Shown here: positions 37,260-46,374 of the stretch, piece by piece
Layout: the number at the start of each line of letters is the position of its first letter
Numbering within the stretch: position 1 is the stretch's first letter
Source of the DNA: Pontibacillus yanchengensis
GTDB taxonomy: Bacteria; Bacillota; Bacilli; Bacillales; BH030062
Direction: 5' to 3'
NCBI RefSeq assembly: GCF_009856295.1
Contig: NZ_WMEU01000001.1
Location: forward strand, 248,001 to 312,000
DNA length: 64,000 nucleotides
The notes under the pieces: generated by a model
What the model was told of the DNA's origin: nothing
What the model saw: only the letters and a program-made list of their open reading frames with translations
Database searches by the model: none
Made by a program: the position numbers and the translations under genes

Positions 37260-38405
37260 TTATTTTACGTACGACTTAACTAATTTTCTTGTTTCTTTAT
37301 CCACTCTCTGGATGGTTTCCAAGTCAGGGTGTTCAATTGCTTCATGCGCCTCTAAAGCACGTTCTATAAGAGTCTCGATGGTCAGAAAAGAAATCTCACT
37401 ATTTAAAAATAATGCTACAGCTTGTTCATTCGCAGCGTTTAAAACAGTCGTCATCGTACCACCAACTCGGCCAGCTTCATACGCCAATCTTAAACATGGG
37501 AATCGATCAAAATCCATTTTCTCAAAATGCAGAGTTCCTATTTCAACTAAGTTTAACGTTTTCGTTTGGTTAAGTTCAAGTCGATTTGGATAAGTAAGAG
37601 CATATTGTATTGGAACTCTCATATCTGGTGTACCTAATTGAGCCATAACATTTTTATCTACATATTCAACCATTGAATGTATAACACTTTCTCTATGTTG
37701 TATGACTTCAATTTGCTCATAAGGCATGTCAAATAACCAATGCGCCTCAATTACTTCCAATCCTTTATTCATCATTGTAGCAGAATCTACGGTGATTTTG
37801 GCCCCCATACTCCAGTTAGGATGATTTAAAGTATCCTCAACTGTTACATTCTCCAGTTCTTCTCGTTTTTTATCTCGAAAGCTTCCACCAGATGCAGTAA
37901 GTATGATTTTGTTAGCATCATTTTTAGATTCTCCATTCAAACACTGATGAATGGCTGAGTGTTCACTATCAATCGGTAGGATGGATACATTGTTACGTTT
38001 AGCAGCATCCATTACTAAGTGCCCTGCTGTTACAAGTGTTTCCTTATTTGCCAAAGCAACCTGTTTATTTGCTTCGATGGCCCCAAGCGTAGAGGATAAG
38101 CCAACACTCCCCATTACTGCATTGACTACTACATCTACATTAGGATGAGTAGCAACTTCATACATCCCCTCTGTACCTATATATATGATTCCATTATACC
38201 CTTGTCGTTTCAGAGATTCTTTCACCTCAGCATCTTGAACAACGACTATCTCAGGTCTGAATTCATTTATTATAGGTAACGCTTCCTCTACATTTCGGCC
38301 AAAAGCCATAGCAAAAAGTTTAAATTGCTCTGGATGTTTTCGAATAATATCTGCTGTTTGTACTCCTATTGAACCGGTAGCACCAAGCAAGCCTATACGT
38401 TTCAT
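37260..38405 (-). CDS. dxr: 1-deoxy-D-xylulose 5-phosphate reductoisomerase
   Basis: Second enzyme of the MEP isoprenoid pathway, 381 residues. The NADPH loop is [16 protein letters not shown] at residues 5-20, with metal/substrate motifs [13 protein letters not shown] and [10 protein letters not shown], and [29 protein letters not shown]. It lies between the broken cdsA locus and rasP. Its product feeds undecaprenyl diphosphate made by UppS in the same cluster. Confidence 0.97.
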   Translation of the reverse strand: MKRIGLLGATGSIGVQTADIIRKHPEQFKLFAMAFGRNVEEALPIINEFRPEIVVVQDAEVKESLKRQGYNGIIYIGTEGMYEVATHPNVDVVVNAVMGSVGLSSTLGAIEANKQVALANKETLVTAGHLVMDAAKRNNVSILPIDSEHSAIHQCLNGESKNDANKIILTASGGSFRDKKREELENVTVEDTLNHPNWSMGAKITVDSATMMNKGLEVIEAHWLFDMPYEQIEVIQHRESVIHSMVEYVDKNVMAQLGTPDMRVPIQYALTYPNRLELNQTKTLNLVEIGTLHFEKMDFDRFPCLRLAYEAGRVGGTMTTVLNAANEQAVALFLNSEISFLTIETLIERALEAHEAIEHPDLETIQRVDKETRKLVKSYVK

Positions 38406-38432
38406 ATTGCACGCTCCTATGCTTTATAAATC

Positions 38433-39108
38433 CTATGAAATATAATGAATAAAATGCAGGATTGGTAAGAGAAAAATTAAACTATCAAACCGATCTAATA
38501 CACCACCATGCTCAGGTAATAGTCTGCCTGAATCTTTCATGGAATAATTTCGTTTATATGCTGACTCGACCAAATCACCAATTTGCCCAAATAATATAGA
38601 GACTAAAATTGCTGCTGCTATCACAACAATAAAAGATGGATGAACAGGAACAGTCAACTAAAAAATTATAGCAACCAAACAAGCTAATAAAACACCACCA
38701 ACCGAACCTTCCACCGTCTTTTTCGGACTAATTTCAAGCCAAAGTTTTCGTTTGCCATATGCTTTTCCGAAGAAAAAAACTCCTGTATCTCTAGCCCAAA
38801 GTAATAACCAAAACTGTATATGCTAATAAATAAGGACAGCTAAAAGAGTCGACTCAAACTTGGTCATATCTATATAATCATAATCAAAAAAGGTGAGAGA
38901 AGGTAAAGGAACTAGTAAGATCCAAAGTAAGATTAAAGTAATCAAACCTGGAAAAGAAGTTGGAGAAATTTCTCTCATTTTTAACAACTCCACAAGTCCT
39001 AACGTCGCAAATATATAAAAGAGCACTATAAATGGTAGCTCCCCAAAAAATAATGGGGCTAAAGAAAAGACCAAACACAATCGCTGTTACGACTCTTTGT
39101 TTTATCAC
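38433..39108 (-). pseudogene. cdsA: Phosphatidate cytidylyltransferase CdsA, disrupted
   Basis: The CdsA homologue between uppS and dxr cannot be read through. It starts at GTG 39108 (MIKQRVVTAIVFGLFF). At a T6/G4 run (39041-39050) the reading must shift; removing one T continues GELPFIVLFYIFATLGLVEL. That frame stops at TAG 38825-38823. After the stop the same frame resumes in a later domain (RDTGVFFFGKAYGKRKLW, EISPKKTVEGS), so about 43 codons of the normal middle are missing. A second in-frame TAG is at 38660-38658. The C-terminal signature ([18 protein letters not shown]) remains intact. Typical CdsA is about 265 residues; this locus has about 225 codons. CdsA makes CDP-diacylglycerol for phospholipids, so a functional copy should exist elsewhere. 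Confidence 0.9.
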
Positions 39109-39117
39109 TTTTCCACC

Positions 39118-39882
39118 CTATACTCCTCCATACCTACGCTTTCGTTTTTGATAGTCATGGATTGCTTTTTCGTAAAGGTTTTCGTCAAAATCGGGCCATA
39201 ATATTTCAGTAAACCAAAATTCTGAATAGGCTAATTGCCACAATAAATAATTACTTAGTCGTATTTCACCACTTGTGCGAATAAGCAAATCTGGGTCTGG
39301 TAAGTTATGGGTATATAAATAAGATTCAAATGTAGATTCATCTATATCGTCTAGTGTTTTTTCACCATCTTGAACATCTTGAACAATTGATTTTACTGCG
39401 CTGATTAACTCTCCCCTACTTCCATAGTTAAGAGCAAAGTTTAATATCAAACCTGTATTATCTTTTGTTTGCTCTTTGGCGTTTTCAACAGCTTTTTTTG
39501 TATGTTTTGGAAGTTGATCAAATGCTCCAATCGTTTCGACACGTACATTATTTTCAATAAGCTCAGGTAAATATGTATTTAAAAATTCGTCTGGAAGCCT
39601 CATCAAAAACTCTACTTCCGTTTTTGGACGTTTCCAATTTTCTGTAGAAAACGCGTAAAGCGTAAGAACATCTAAGCCAAGGTCAGAAGATTTACGAACG
39701 ATTTTCTTTACAACATCCATACCTTCCTTATGGCCAGCAATACGTGGCAGTCCACGCTTTTTTGCCCATCTTCCATTGCCATCCATAATAATCGCAATAT
39801 GTTTCGGTAAATTGCTATCATCAAGCTGTATTTCTTCAGTATTTGTAGTTTTTTGTTTCTTAAAAGGAAGTTTTAAAAACAT
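39118..39882 (-). CDS. uppS: Isoprenyl transferase, undecaprenyl diphosphate synthase
   Basis: Makes the C55 lipid carrier for peptidoglycan and teichoic acids; 254 residues. Signature IAIIMDGNGRWAKKRGLPR (about 29-47) with the catalytic aspartate, TLYAFSTENWKRP and the C-terminal DLLIRTSGEIRLSNYLLWQL are all present. It lies between frr and the broken cdsA, whose start is nine bases past its stop. Two hairpins in the 158-base gap from frr suggest separate transcription or processing. Confidence 0.96.
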   Translation of the reverse strand: MFLKLPFKKQKTTNTEEIQLDDSNLPKHIAIIMDGNGRWAKKRGLPRIAGHKEGMDVVKKIVRKSSDLGLDVLTLYAFSTENWKRPKTEVEFLMRLPDEFLNTYLPELIENNVRVETIGAFDQLPKHTKKAVENAKEQTKDNTGLILNFALNYGSRGELISAVKSIVQDVQDGEKTLDDIDESTFESYLYTHNLPDPDLLIRTSGEIRLSNYLLWQLAYSEFWFTEILWPDFDENLYEKAIHDYQKRKRRYGGV

Positions 39883-39920
39883 ACAAGATCCTCCATAAGG
39901 GGCTAAATAGTATGATTATA

Positions 39921-39953
39921 GAAAAATGTGGCTTTCGCCGTGAAGCGAAAGCC
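39921..39953 (-). terminator. Terminator-like hairpin between frr and uppS
   Basis: GGCTTTCGC (39930-39938) and GCGAAAGCC (39945-39953) form a 9-pair stem. On the minus strand ACA and five T residues follow. The gap between stem and U tract makes it less ideal than the other terminators here. Confidence 0.6.
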
Positions 39954-39979
39954 AATCTGTTACAATCTGTTGATTAGCT

Positions 39980-40022
39980 GAAAGTGAAAAACCCCCTTTA
40001 TTTTCAAGAGGGCTTCACTTTC
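39980..40022 (-). other. Hairpin just after frr
   Basis: GAAAGTGAA (39980-39988) and TTCACTTTC (40014-40022) form a 9-pair outer stem. Inside, a run of C against AGAGGG allows extra pairing before a T run. It probably works with the next hairpin as an intercistronic attenuator or mRNA stabiliser. Confidence 0.5.
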
Positions 40023-40040
40023 ATTGTACTAGTAAATCCA

Positions 40041-40598
40041 TTAAACTTCCATGATTTCTTCTTCTTTGTTCTTTGCGATTTTATCCATTTCACCTACGTG
40101 TTTGTCCGTTTCCTTTTGAACCTGATCTTGATAGCTACGAAGATCGTCTTCAGTAAGGTCTCCGTCTTTTTCAAGCTTTTTAAGTTGATCGTTTGTTTCA
40201 CGTCGGATGTTACGAACTTGTACTTTCGCTTCTTCCGTGTACTTTTTTACAATCTTAGATAAATCTTTACGACGTTGTTCATTCAGTGCAGGAATATTAA
40301 TACGAATAATATTTCCATCACTTGATGGTGAAAGACCAAGATCTGCTTTTTGAATAGCTTTCTCAATATCATTAATTGAGGATTTATCAAATGGTGTAAT
40401 GACAAGCATACGGGCTTCTGGAGCAGAAATTGTCGCAAGTTGATTCAAAGGAACAACTGCACCATAGTAGTCTACTTTCACACCATCTAAAATGGCTGGA
40501 TTTGCACGACCAGCTCTAACAGTAGCTAGTTGACGAGTAAATGCACTTACCGCTTCATCCATTTGTTCACGAGTTTCTTTCATAAGTGATTCTGGCAT
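40041..40598 (-). CDS. frr: Ribosome recycling factor
   Basis: Splits post-termination ribosomes together with EF-G. The 185-residue all-helical/beta two-domain protein shows [42 protein letters not shown] and the [23 protein letters not shown] signature. It follows pyrH by two bases, so the two are coupled. Confidence 0.97.
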   Translation of the reverse strand: MPESLMKETREQMDEAVSAFTRQLATVRAGRANPAILDGVKVDYYGAVVPLNQLATISAPEARMLVITPFDKSSINDIEKAIQKADLGLSPSSDGNIIRINIPALNEQRRKDLSKIVKKYTEEAKVQVRNIRRETNDQLKKLEKDGDLTEDDLRSYQDQVQKETDKHVGEMDKIAKNKEEEIMEV

Positions 40599-40600
40599 TT

Positions 40601-41323
40601 TTATTTCCCCCTTACTATTGTACCAATACTTTCGCCTAAAACAGCGCGTTTAATATTGCCATCTTCCATAATAGAGAATACTAAAAGTGGAATGTCATTG
40701 TCCATACATAGAGAAGAAGCAGTTGAATCCATTACTCCTAATCCCTCGTTCAAGACATCTAAATAAGATAATTCTTCATATTTCCTGGCGTTTTCATCCT
40801 GCTTAGGATCTGCGTTGTATACGCCATCAACGTTATTTTTTGCCATTAGGATGACGTCAGCCTCTATTTCAGCTGCTCGAAGTGCTGCAGTTGTATCCGT
40901 TGAGAAATATGGGTTACCAGTACCTGCTGCAAAAATCACAACACGTTTCTTCTCCAAATGACGAATGGCTTTTCGACGAATATATGGTTCAGCAACTTGG
41001 CGCATCTCGATAGAAGTTTGAACTCGAGTCGGAATTCCAATATTCTCCAGACTATCCTGGAGCGCCAATGAATTCATTACTGTAGCAAGCATACCCATGT
41101 AATCAGCTGTTGCTCGATCCATGCCTACTTCACTTCCTACTTTACCTCTCCAAATGTTTCCGCCGCCAACTACAACAGCAACTTCCACTCCTAGCTCAGA
41201 TATTTCTTTTACTTGTCGAGCTACTGACTGTATAATCTCGGGATCTAAACCGTATCCCTCTGGGCCACTCAAGGCTTCACCACTTAATTTCAATACCACA
41301 CGACGGTAATGAGCTGTTGTCAT
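40601..41323 (-). CDS. pyrH: Uridylate kinase
   Basis: UMP kinase of the amino acid kinase family, 240 residues. It begins [14 protein letters not shown], with [11 protein letters not shown] for phosphate binding, [11 protein letters not shown] and [21 protein letters not shown] use ATG 41323 behind GGAGG; the longer frame to 41374 adds residues unlike the family. It sits between tsf and frr. Confidence 0.96.
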   Translation of the reverse strand: MTTAHYRRVVLKLSGEALSGPEGYGLDPEIIQSVARQVKEISELGVEVAVVVGGGNIWRGKVGSEVGMDRATADYMGMLATVMNSLALQDSLENIGIPTRVQTSIEMRQVAEPYIRRKAIRHLEKKRVVIFAAGTGNPYFSTDTTAALRAAEIEADVILMAKNNVDGVYNADPKQDENARKYEELSYLDVLNEGLGVMDSTASSLCMDNDIPLLVFSIMEDGNIKRAVLGESIGTIVRGK

Positions 41324-41407
41324 AATTACCTCCATCACTCGTTTATGTAAGCTTTTGAAAAATAGGGAACACACCGTGTCCCCTATTCCTCACCAAGCTA
41401 TCTTGTT

Positions 41408-42292
41408 TTACTTGTTAACCTGGTTCATTACTTCTTCAGCGAAGTTATCTTCACGTTTTTCCATACCTTCGCCAACTTCGTAACGTACGAAGCCTTTGAT
41501 TGTAGCTCCCTGTTCTTGAACAAATTCTTTAACCTTTTTATCAGGATCTTTTACGAATGCTTGCTCAGTAAGAACAACACTTTCGTAGAATTTGCCAAGG
41601 CGGCCTTCTACCATTTTTTCTACAATGTGCTCAGGCTTGCCTTCGTTAAGAGCTTCTTTCTTAAGAGCTTCACGCTCTGCGTTCACTTCTTCTTCTGGAA
41701 CTTCTTCACGATTGATATAACGAGGACTTACTGCAGCAACGTGCATAGAAACGTCTTTCGCTACAGATTCTTCTGTTGTGCCTTCTAGAAGGGAAAGAAC
41801 GCCAATGCGGCCGCCCATGTGAAGATAAGCGCCGAATGCATCGTTATCTGTTTTTTCTACAATTTCAAAACGACGAAGAGAGATCTTCTCGCCAATTTTA
41901 GCAATCGTTTCAGTAATATAATCGTTAAGCGTATCACCTTCACCATGTAGCTTCTGCTCTAGAGCTTCTTCCACGTTTGCAGGTTGTTGTTTAACAAGGT
42001 GAGTACCTAATTCATTAAGTAGGTGCTTGAACTGTTCGTTCTTTGCAACAAAGTCTGTCTCAGCGTTCACTTCAAAGATAACGGCAGTATTACCGTCTAC
42101 CTCAATATGTGTAGAGCCTTCTGCAGCGATACGGTCTTGTTTCTTTTGAGCCTTAGAAATACCTTTTTCACGAAGGTATGCTACTGCTTTTTCCATGTCA
42201 CCTTCAACTTCAGATAGGGCTTTTTTACAATCCATCATTCCTGCACCTGTTTTTTCACGCAGTTCTTTGACCATTTTAGCTGTTACTGCCAT
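41408..42292 (-). CDS. tsf: Elongation factor Ts
   Basis: Nucleotide exchange factor for EF-Tu, 294 residues. The N-terminal UBA-like domain carries [20 protein letters not shown], then the [14 protein letters not shown] motif that contacts EF-Tu. I use ATG 42292 after AAAGGAGG; the frame to 42364 overlaps the terminator behind rpsB. It is the second gene of the rpsB-tsf unit but lies beyond an intrinsic terminator. Confidence 0.97.
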   Translation of the reverse strand: MAVTAKMVKELREKTGAGMMDCKKALSEVEGDMEKAVAYLREKGISKAQKKQDRIAAEGSTHIEVDGNTAVIFEVNAETDFVAKNEQFKHLLNELGTHLVKQQPANVEEALEQKLHGEGDTLNDYITETIAKIGEKISLRRFEIVEKTDNDAFGAYLHMGGRIGVLSLLEGTTEESVAKDVSMHVAAVSPRYINREEVPEEEVNAEREALKKEALNEGKPEHIVEKMVEGRLGKFYESVVLTEQAFVKDPDKKVKEFVQEQGATIKGFVRYEVGEGMEKREDNFAEEVMNQVNK

Positions 42293-42328
42293 GGTAAATC
42301 CTCCTTTAAATAATTCGGTTTTTTTCTG

Positions 42329-42368
42329 AAAAAAAGGTGATAAAAGGTTCTTCCCTCTTATCACCTTT
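42329..42368 (-). terminator. Intrinsic terminator between rpsB and tsf
   Basis: On the minus strand AAAGGTGATAA and TTATCACCTTT pair around a 14-base loop and are followed by a U-rich tract (42335-42329). The spacing suggests partial termination, which would lower tsf relative to rpsB. Confidence 0.82.
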
Positions 42369-42378
42369 CAAACCTTCC

Positions 42379-43116
42379 TTACTCTTGTGCCGCTTCTGCT
42401 TGTTCAGCTTCTACTTCTGCCTCTTCAACTTCTTCCCCTTGTTTTGCTTCAAGGACAGCGTCAGCCATTTTAGCAGTAAGAAGTTTCACAGCGCGGATAG
42501 CATCGTCGTTCGCAGGAATCACATAATCGATCTCATCTGGATCGCAATTTGTGTCTACAATTCCGACGATTGGAATGTTTAATTTGTGCGCTTCAGCTAC
42601 AGCGATGCGCTCTTTACGTGGGTCAATGATAAACATTGCATCTGGAAGACTTTCCATATTCTTGATTCCGCCCAGGAATTTAACAAGACGATCTTTTTCT
42701 TTTAGAAGATCTACCGTTTCTTTCTTAGGTAGTACTTCGAAAGTACCGTCTTCTTCCATGCGCTCAATGTCTTTTAGACGATTAATACGCTTACGAATAG
42801 TTTGGAAGTTCGTAAGGGTTCCACCTAACCAACGTTGGTTAATGTAGTACATACCTGCACGAGTTGCTTCTTCCTTAACGGATTCTTGAGCTTGTTTTTT
42901 AGTTCCAACGAAAAGGATGTTACCGCCATTTTCAGCTACTTCCTTAACGTAGTTAAATGCTTCATCTACCTTCTTAACTGTTTTCTGAAGGTCGATAATA
43001 TAAATGCCGTTACGCTCTGTGAAGATATATTTCTTCATTTTCGGGTTCCAACGACGAGTTTGGTGTCCAAAATGAACACCAGCTTCTAAAAGCTGTTTCA
43101 TTGAAATTACAGACAT
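42379..43116 (-). CDS. rpsB: 30S ribosomal protein S2
   Basis: A 245-residue ribosomal protein with the classic [19 protein letters not shown] start, the IHIIDLQKT-like [28 protein letters not shown] and [13 protein letters not shown] motifs. The tail is very acidic and Ala/Glu-rich (about residues 220-245). The ATG follows TAGGAGG. It has its own sigma-A promoter directly behind swrB and a leader of about 110 bases with a hairpin. Confidence 0.97.
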   Translation of the reverse strand: MSVISMKQLLEAGVHFGHQTRRWNPKMKKYIFTERNGIYIIDLQKTVKKVDEAFNYVKEVAENGGNILFVGTKKQAQESVKEEATRAGMYYINQRWLGGTLTNFQTIRKRINRLKDIERMEEDGTFEVLPKKETVDLLKEKDRLVKFLGGIKNMESLPDAMFIIDPRKERIAVAEAHKLNIPIVGIVDTNCDPDEIDYVIPANDDAIRAVKLLTAKMADAVLEAKQGEEVEEAEVEAEQAEAAQE

Positions 43117-43163
43117 AATGTTTCCTCCTAATGGTTTTTATTTCTCCTCCGCTTGTCTCATCT

Positions 43164-43199
43164 TTATACAAGGACTCTAGTAGAGCACCACCCGTATAA
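43164..43199 (-). promoter_or_regulatory. Hairpin in the rpsB leader
   Basis: TTATACGGG on the minus strand (43199-43191) pairs with CCTTGTATAA (43173-43164), enclosing a GGTGCTCTACTAGAGT loop that can pair further. It lies between the promoter and the ribosome site. S2 commonly limits its own synthesis through the leader; direct evidence is lacking here. Confidence 0.45.
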
Positions 43200-43231
43200 A
43201 TCGACAAACGTGTGTATTAACACCAAAAGTA

Positions 43232-43260
43232 ACTATACCATATGACCCTTCACCGTTCAA
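43232..43260 (-). promoter_or_regulatory. Sigma-A promoter of rpsB
   Basis: On the minus strand TTGAAC (43260-43255) and TATAGT (43237-43232) are separated by exactly 17 bases. Both hexamers are one or two mismatches from consensus. The start would fall near 43225, giving a 110-base leader. The -35 begins 15 bases past the swrB stop. Confidence 0.85.
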
Positions 43261-43275
43261 GCGTAATTTCTATTT

Positions 43276-43812
43276 TTATGAATGAAATTTTAGCATTAAT
43301 TCGATTTCTGTTTTTCCACAATTCAATTTCTTAGCAATATCTTCTTTCGAATATCCCTGGTCATAGAGCTGATAGATCGATGATTGCATCGATGGTTCAA
43401 AGGAATCTCCTTGATTGTCGGGCATCATAGGATTAAAAGCTCCATTATCCATTTTTTGTTCACTATAATGGATAGAAGGCTCGTGGGAATATGATGTATA
43501 ATCACGCTCATACTGTTCGACTTTATCTTTTGGACGCTCACGATGAGCGCTAGCTTTATAGTTTTTGCTCTCTACGGAAGGTGCATTCGTATCAACAGTC
43601 TGACCACTTTCATCCAACATATTCATGAGGCGTTGATTTTCTTCCTTAATTTCAATTAGATAGGCTGTAAAACTTTCTTCTATCTCTTTTGCGACCTTTT
43701 CTTGCTTCATCTCCAATTCTTTATTTTTATTTACACGCAATGATAAGGTGACCAATATAAATATAGTTACACCATGAAGCAAAAAGCTAATGACTAATAA
43801 AAATAGTAACAT
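43276..43812 (-). CDS. swrB: SwrB-like protein (YlxL family)
   Basis: A 178-residue single-pass membrane protein. The N-terminal 25 residues are a hydrophobic anchor (MLLFLLVISFLLHGVTIFIL), followed by a charged coiled coil (about 28-65), a variable polar middle and a C-terminal helix-turn-helix-like segment (YQLYDQGYSKEDIAKKLNCG). In B. subtilis SwrB lies between sigD and rpsB and promotes flagellar export maturation and swarming. Position, length and layout match; the sequence itself is weakly conserved, so assignment rests largely on context. Confidence 0.75.
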   Translation of the reverse strand: MLLFLLVISFLLHGVTIFILVTLSLRVNKNKELEMKQEKVAKEIEESFTAYLIEIKEENQRLMNMLDESGQTVDTNAPSVESKNYKASAHRERPKDKVEQYERDYTSYSHEPSIHYSEQKMDNGAFNPMMPDNQGDSFEPSMQSSIYQLYDQGYSKEDIAKKLNCGKTEIELMLKFHS

Positions 43813-43842
43813 ATTGTCCCTTCTTACCCTTTAAAATCTATT

Positions 43843-44124
43843 CTATGTGCTAGATAAGGGTGGTTTGTGTTTTCTAAAGATGTAGACTCTTCTAATTTCT
43901 TTAGGATTCTCATTCGAATCTACATTACTCTTCTCCTGCAAATGAACTCTTTCATTTTGTTGGTTTTCGATGACTTTCTTGCGTTTTCTCTCTTCCATAA
44001 TCAATTGTTGTTGAGTAATATGATTATTCATTAATTGCCCACGTTGTTGCATTTGATCTTGAATTTTTCCAGCATCTTGTATCCGTGGGAGTGCGCCTTG
44101 AAGTTCAACAGCCTTCCAACCCAT
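43843..44124 (-). CDS. Small hypothetical protein in the motility cluster
   Basis: About 93 residues from ATG 44124 (GTG 44133 is an alternative), behind AGAGGAAG. I do not recognise it. It begins GWKAVELQGALPRIQDAGKI, then a Gln/Arg-rich helical middle that may form a coiled coil, and a basic end (RRVYIFRKHKPPL). No membrane segment or signal peptide is visible. It lies between the FapA-like gene and swrB, 30 bases from each, in the same direction, so it is probably part of the flagellar operon. It has no counterpart at this place in B. subtilis 168. Confidence 0.65.
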   Translation of the reverse strand: MGWKAVELQGALPRIQDAGKIQDQMQQRGQLMNNHITQQQLIMEERKRKKVIENQQNERVHLQEKSNVDSNENPKEIRRVYIFRKHKPPLSST

Positions 44125-44154
44125 CTCAACCACTTCCTCTAGACAAATGATAGC

Positions 44155-45540
44155 TTAATCTCTTGAAAGAATCGAAATCTCCCCATCCCTTAATTCTACC
44201 TTGACTCGTTTACTAGGGTGTATAATGTGTCTTTTATATTTGCCAAATGATAGATATGTATTTGAATGTAGTGTCCCATTAACCATTAGTTGGGCATTAG
44301 GATTTTCTTCATTGTTTACCCCGAGCGATTCCAGTTGTTCTTCCACATCATTTAACTGTTGTTCTGTAACCTCTAATGAATTACGTTGTCTTAAAAGGGT
44401 AATCCGTTCTTTAGAAGATAATCCGCTTACTTCTTTCTTTTTATTCAGCTTTTCACCTATTAGTGTTAATTTCTTAATCGAATCTTTAAGTTCCACTTGC
44501 TTTGTTTGAAGGATTTGCTCCTTCTCTACTATTTTCTTATTCACGCCAAAGAAAAGTTCTGTTGTCGTACTCATTCTATTCCCAATATCTTTACCTTGAA
44601 TAAGTGTACCAGCAGATAAAGAGCCTCCTATAATACTACCTTTTTCACAATATATATGTTCTCTGGCAATACAGTGACTATGCAGAATTGAGTTTTCAAC
44701 AATGATATCTCTTCCAGCCTCGATATTTCCTTGGTTAACATAGCCTACCTGCACATCTAGAGAAGCTTTGACTTCTCCTCTAGATGAAGCTGCTATCCCC
44801 TCTGAAACATAGATAGAGCCACCAGCAAGTAATACTGCACTTTCTACTAAACCATATACTTTTATATCTCCATCTGCTTTGAGTTTATAACCATTAGGTA
44901 CATTCCCTCTAATAACAATGGTCCCTACAAAATCCAAATTCCCCGTTCTCATATCGATATCCCCTGATACCTCGTAATATGGATATACATGAATGACTTT
45001 TTCCCCAACACTGACTTGTCCATCAATGGTAGAATACATAGCTTGTTCTTGTTGGTTCCATTCAACATTCTTACCAGCTTTGATTTTTACAGGCTTCCCC
45101 TTTTTAGGATAGACAGTACTATTTATAACATTTTTGCCTGGTTTTCCAACGGTAGGATCGATAACGGTTAGCAATTTATCTCCCTTATGTACAGATGGGA
45201 TCTCCATTACTTCCCTGAAGTTTACAGGACCAGCAGTTTGTACCTGTTTTTGAACATTTACGTTTATTTCATAGTTGATGGTTCCATCCTGTCCATGTTG
45301 AGGAGAAGTTCCTTCGGCAATCACGACAGGGAACCCTTCCGACTTCATCCCTGTTGAAACCAACTTAACCCTGTCTTGTTGAATACCATATGTAACAGAC
45401 CGTTCTACCAATTCCTCTATTAAATCATCTTCAGTAAATGAAATATCCAAATGGTATTCTTTATTCAAGTATAGCATTGCCTTCATTTTGTCTGAACTGA
45501 TCTTCACTGAAAAGAACTCTTCAAATTGTTCAATCCCCAA
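44155..45540 (-). CDS. FapA-like (DUF342) protein
   Basis: A 461-residue cytoplasmic protein of the DUF342/FapA family. The N-terminal 100 residues form a head domain. Residues about 105-300 contain short beta repeats typical of the polymerising right-handed helix (GTIVIRGNVPNGYKLKADGD, GDIKVYGLVESAVLLAGGSI). A coiled coil (about 330-410) and a small C-terminal beta segment follow. In Vibrio, FapA helps polar flagellum assembly; here the place after sigD in the flagellar operon supports a motility role, but the exact function is unknown. B. subtilis 168 lacks it at this position. Confidence 0.85.
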   Translation of the reverse strand: MGIEQFEEFFSVKISSDKMKAMLYLNKEYHLDISFTEDDLIEELVERSVTYGIQQDRVKLVSTGMKSEGFPVVIAEGTSPQHGQDGTINYEINVNVQKQVQTAGPVNFREVMEIPSVHKGDKLLTVIDPTVGKPGKNVINSTVYPKKGKPVKIKAGKNVEWNQQEQAMYSTIDGQVSVGEKVIHVYPYYEVSGDIDMRTGNLDFVGTIVIRGNVPNGYKLKADGDIKVYGLVESAVLLAGGSIYVSEGIAASSRGEVKASLDVQVGYVNQGNIEAGRDIIVENSILHSHCIAREHIYCEKGSIIGGSLSAGTLIQGKDIGNRMSTTTELFFGVNKKIVEKEQILQTKQVELKDSIKKLTLIGEKLNKKKEVSGLSSKERITLLRQRNSLEVTEQQLNDVEEQLESLGVNNEENPNAQLMVNGTLHSNTYLSFGKYKRHIIHPSKRVKVELRDGEISILSRD

Positions 45541-45561
45541 AGAAACTCCTCCCGCCTACAC

Positions 45562-46341
45562 CTAATTGACTAATTCAATTTGAGTTAAAATTTTACGTAG
45601 TTTAAATAAGGCTCTTGCATGAATTTGAGAAATTCTTGATGTTGTTAAACCTAATACATTTCCTATTTCAGTTAACGTTAATTCTTCATTGTAAAATAAA
45701 CTAATTACAAGTTGTTCTTTTTCATTTAACTGTTTGATTCCATCTGCTAGTTCATCATAATTTTCTTCTTTTACGAGATTTGTCTCAGGTGGACTTGTAC
45801 TTGGATCAGGTATTGAATATCCAATACCTTCTTTATGATCATTTTTAGAGTCCTTAGGCTTTTCTTCCATCGACAATACATTGGCAAATAGAGTGTCTTT
45901 TACGACTTCTTCTACTTCCTCTACTGGAATTCCTACCTGATTTGCTACTTCCTCAGCAGTAGGAGGTCGTTGAAGTGATTGCTCAAGTTTTTCAGATGCG
46001 TTCTCTATTTTCTTTGATTTGTCTCGAACAGAACGCGGCAACCAATCTTCTTTACGTAAACCGTCAATAATCGCACCCCTAATACGAAAAGAAGCATACG
46101 TATCAAATTTCAAATCTCGGGTTAAATCAAACTTTTCAATAGCATCGTAAAGCCCCACCAACCCTAAGCTTTTAATATCTTCTTTGCTTACATTTTGTGG
46201 GAGGTGCGCCCCTATTCTATGTACGTGATAATTAACTAGATGCATATAAGCCTGTACTAAATCATTAGCAGCATCCATATCTCTTTCTTTCTCCCACTTT
46301 TCCCATAGCTGTTGTTCCTGAGGAGCTGAATAATTTGTCAT
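45562..46341 (-). CDS. sigD: RNA polymerase sigma factor SigD (FliA family)
   Basis: Late flagellar/chemotaxis sigma factor, 259 residues (B. subtilis 254). Region 2 includes DIKSLGLVGLYDAIEKFDLT and FDTYASFRIRGAIIDGLRKEDW, and region 4 ends with the helix-turn-helix LTLTEIGNVLGLTTSRISQIHARAL. It would transcribe flagellin, motor and autolysin genes and be held by FlgM until the hook is finished. It lies after cheD and a small membrane protein. Confidence 0.96.
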   Translation of the reverse strand: MTNYSAPQEQQLWEKWEKERDMDAANDLVQAYMHLVNYHVHRIGAHLPQNVSKEDIKSLGLVGLYDAIEKFDLTRDLKFDTYASFRIRGAIIDGLRKEDWLPRSVRDKSKKIENASEKLEQSLQRPPTAEEVANQVGIPVEEVEEVVKDTLFANVLSMEEKPKDSKNDHKEGIGYSIPDPSTSPPETNLVKEENYDELADGIKQLNEKEQLVISLFYNEELTLTEIGNVLGLTTSRISQIHARALFKLRKILTQIELVN

Positions 46342-46374
46342 AATGACCCTCCTCGACGATGTAAGATTACATAA

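Noticed and set aside
39041..39050. Programmed frameshift making a functional CdsA
   Set aside because: The T6/G4 run could slip, but later in-frame stops and the missing middle would still prevent a full protein.
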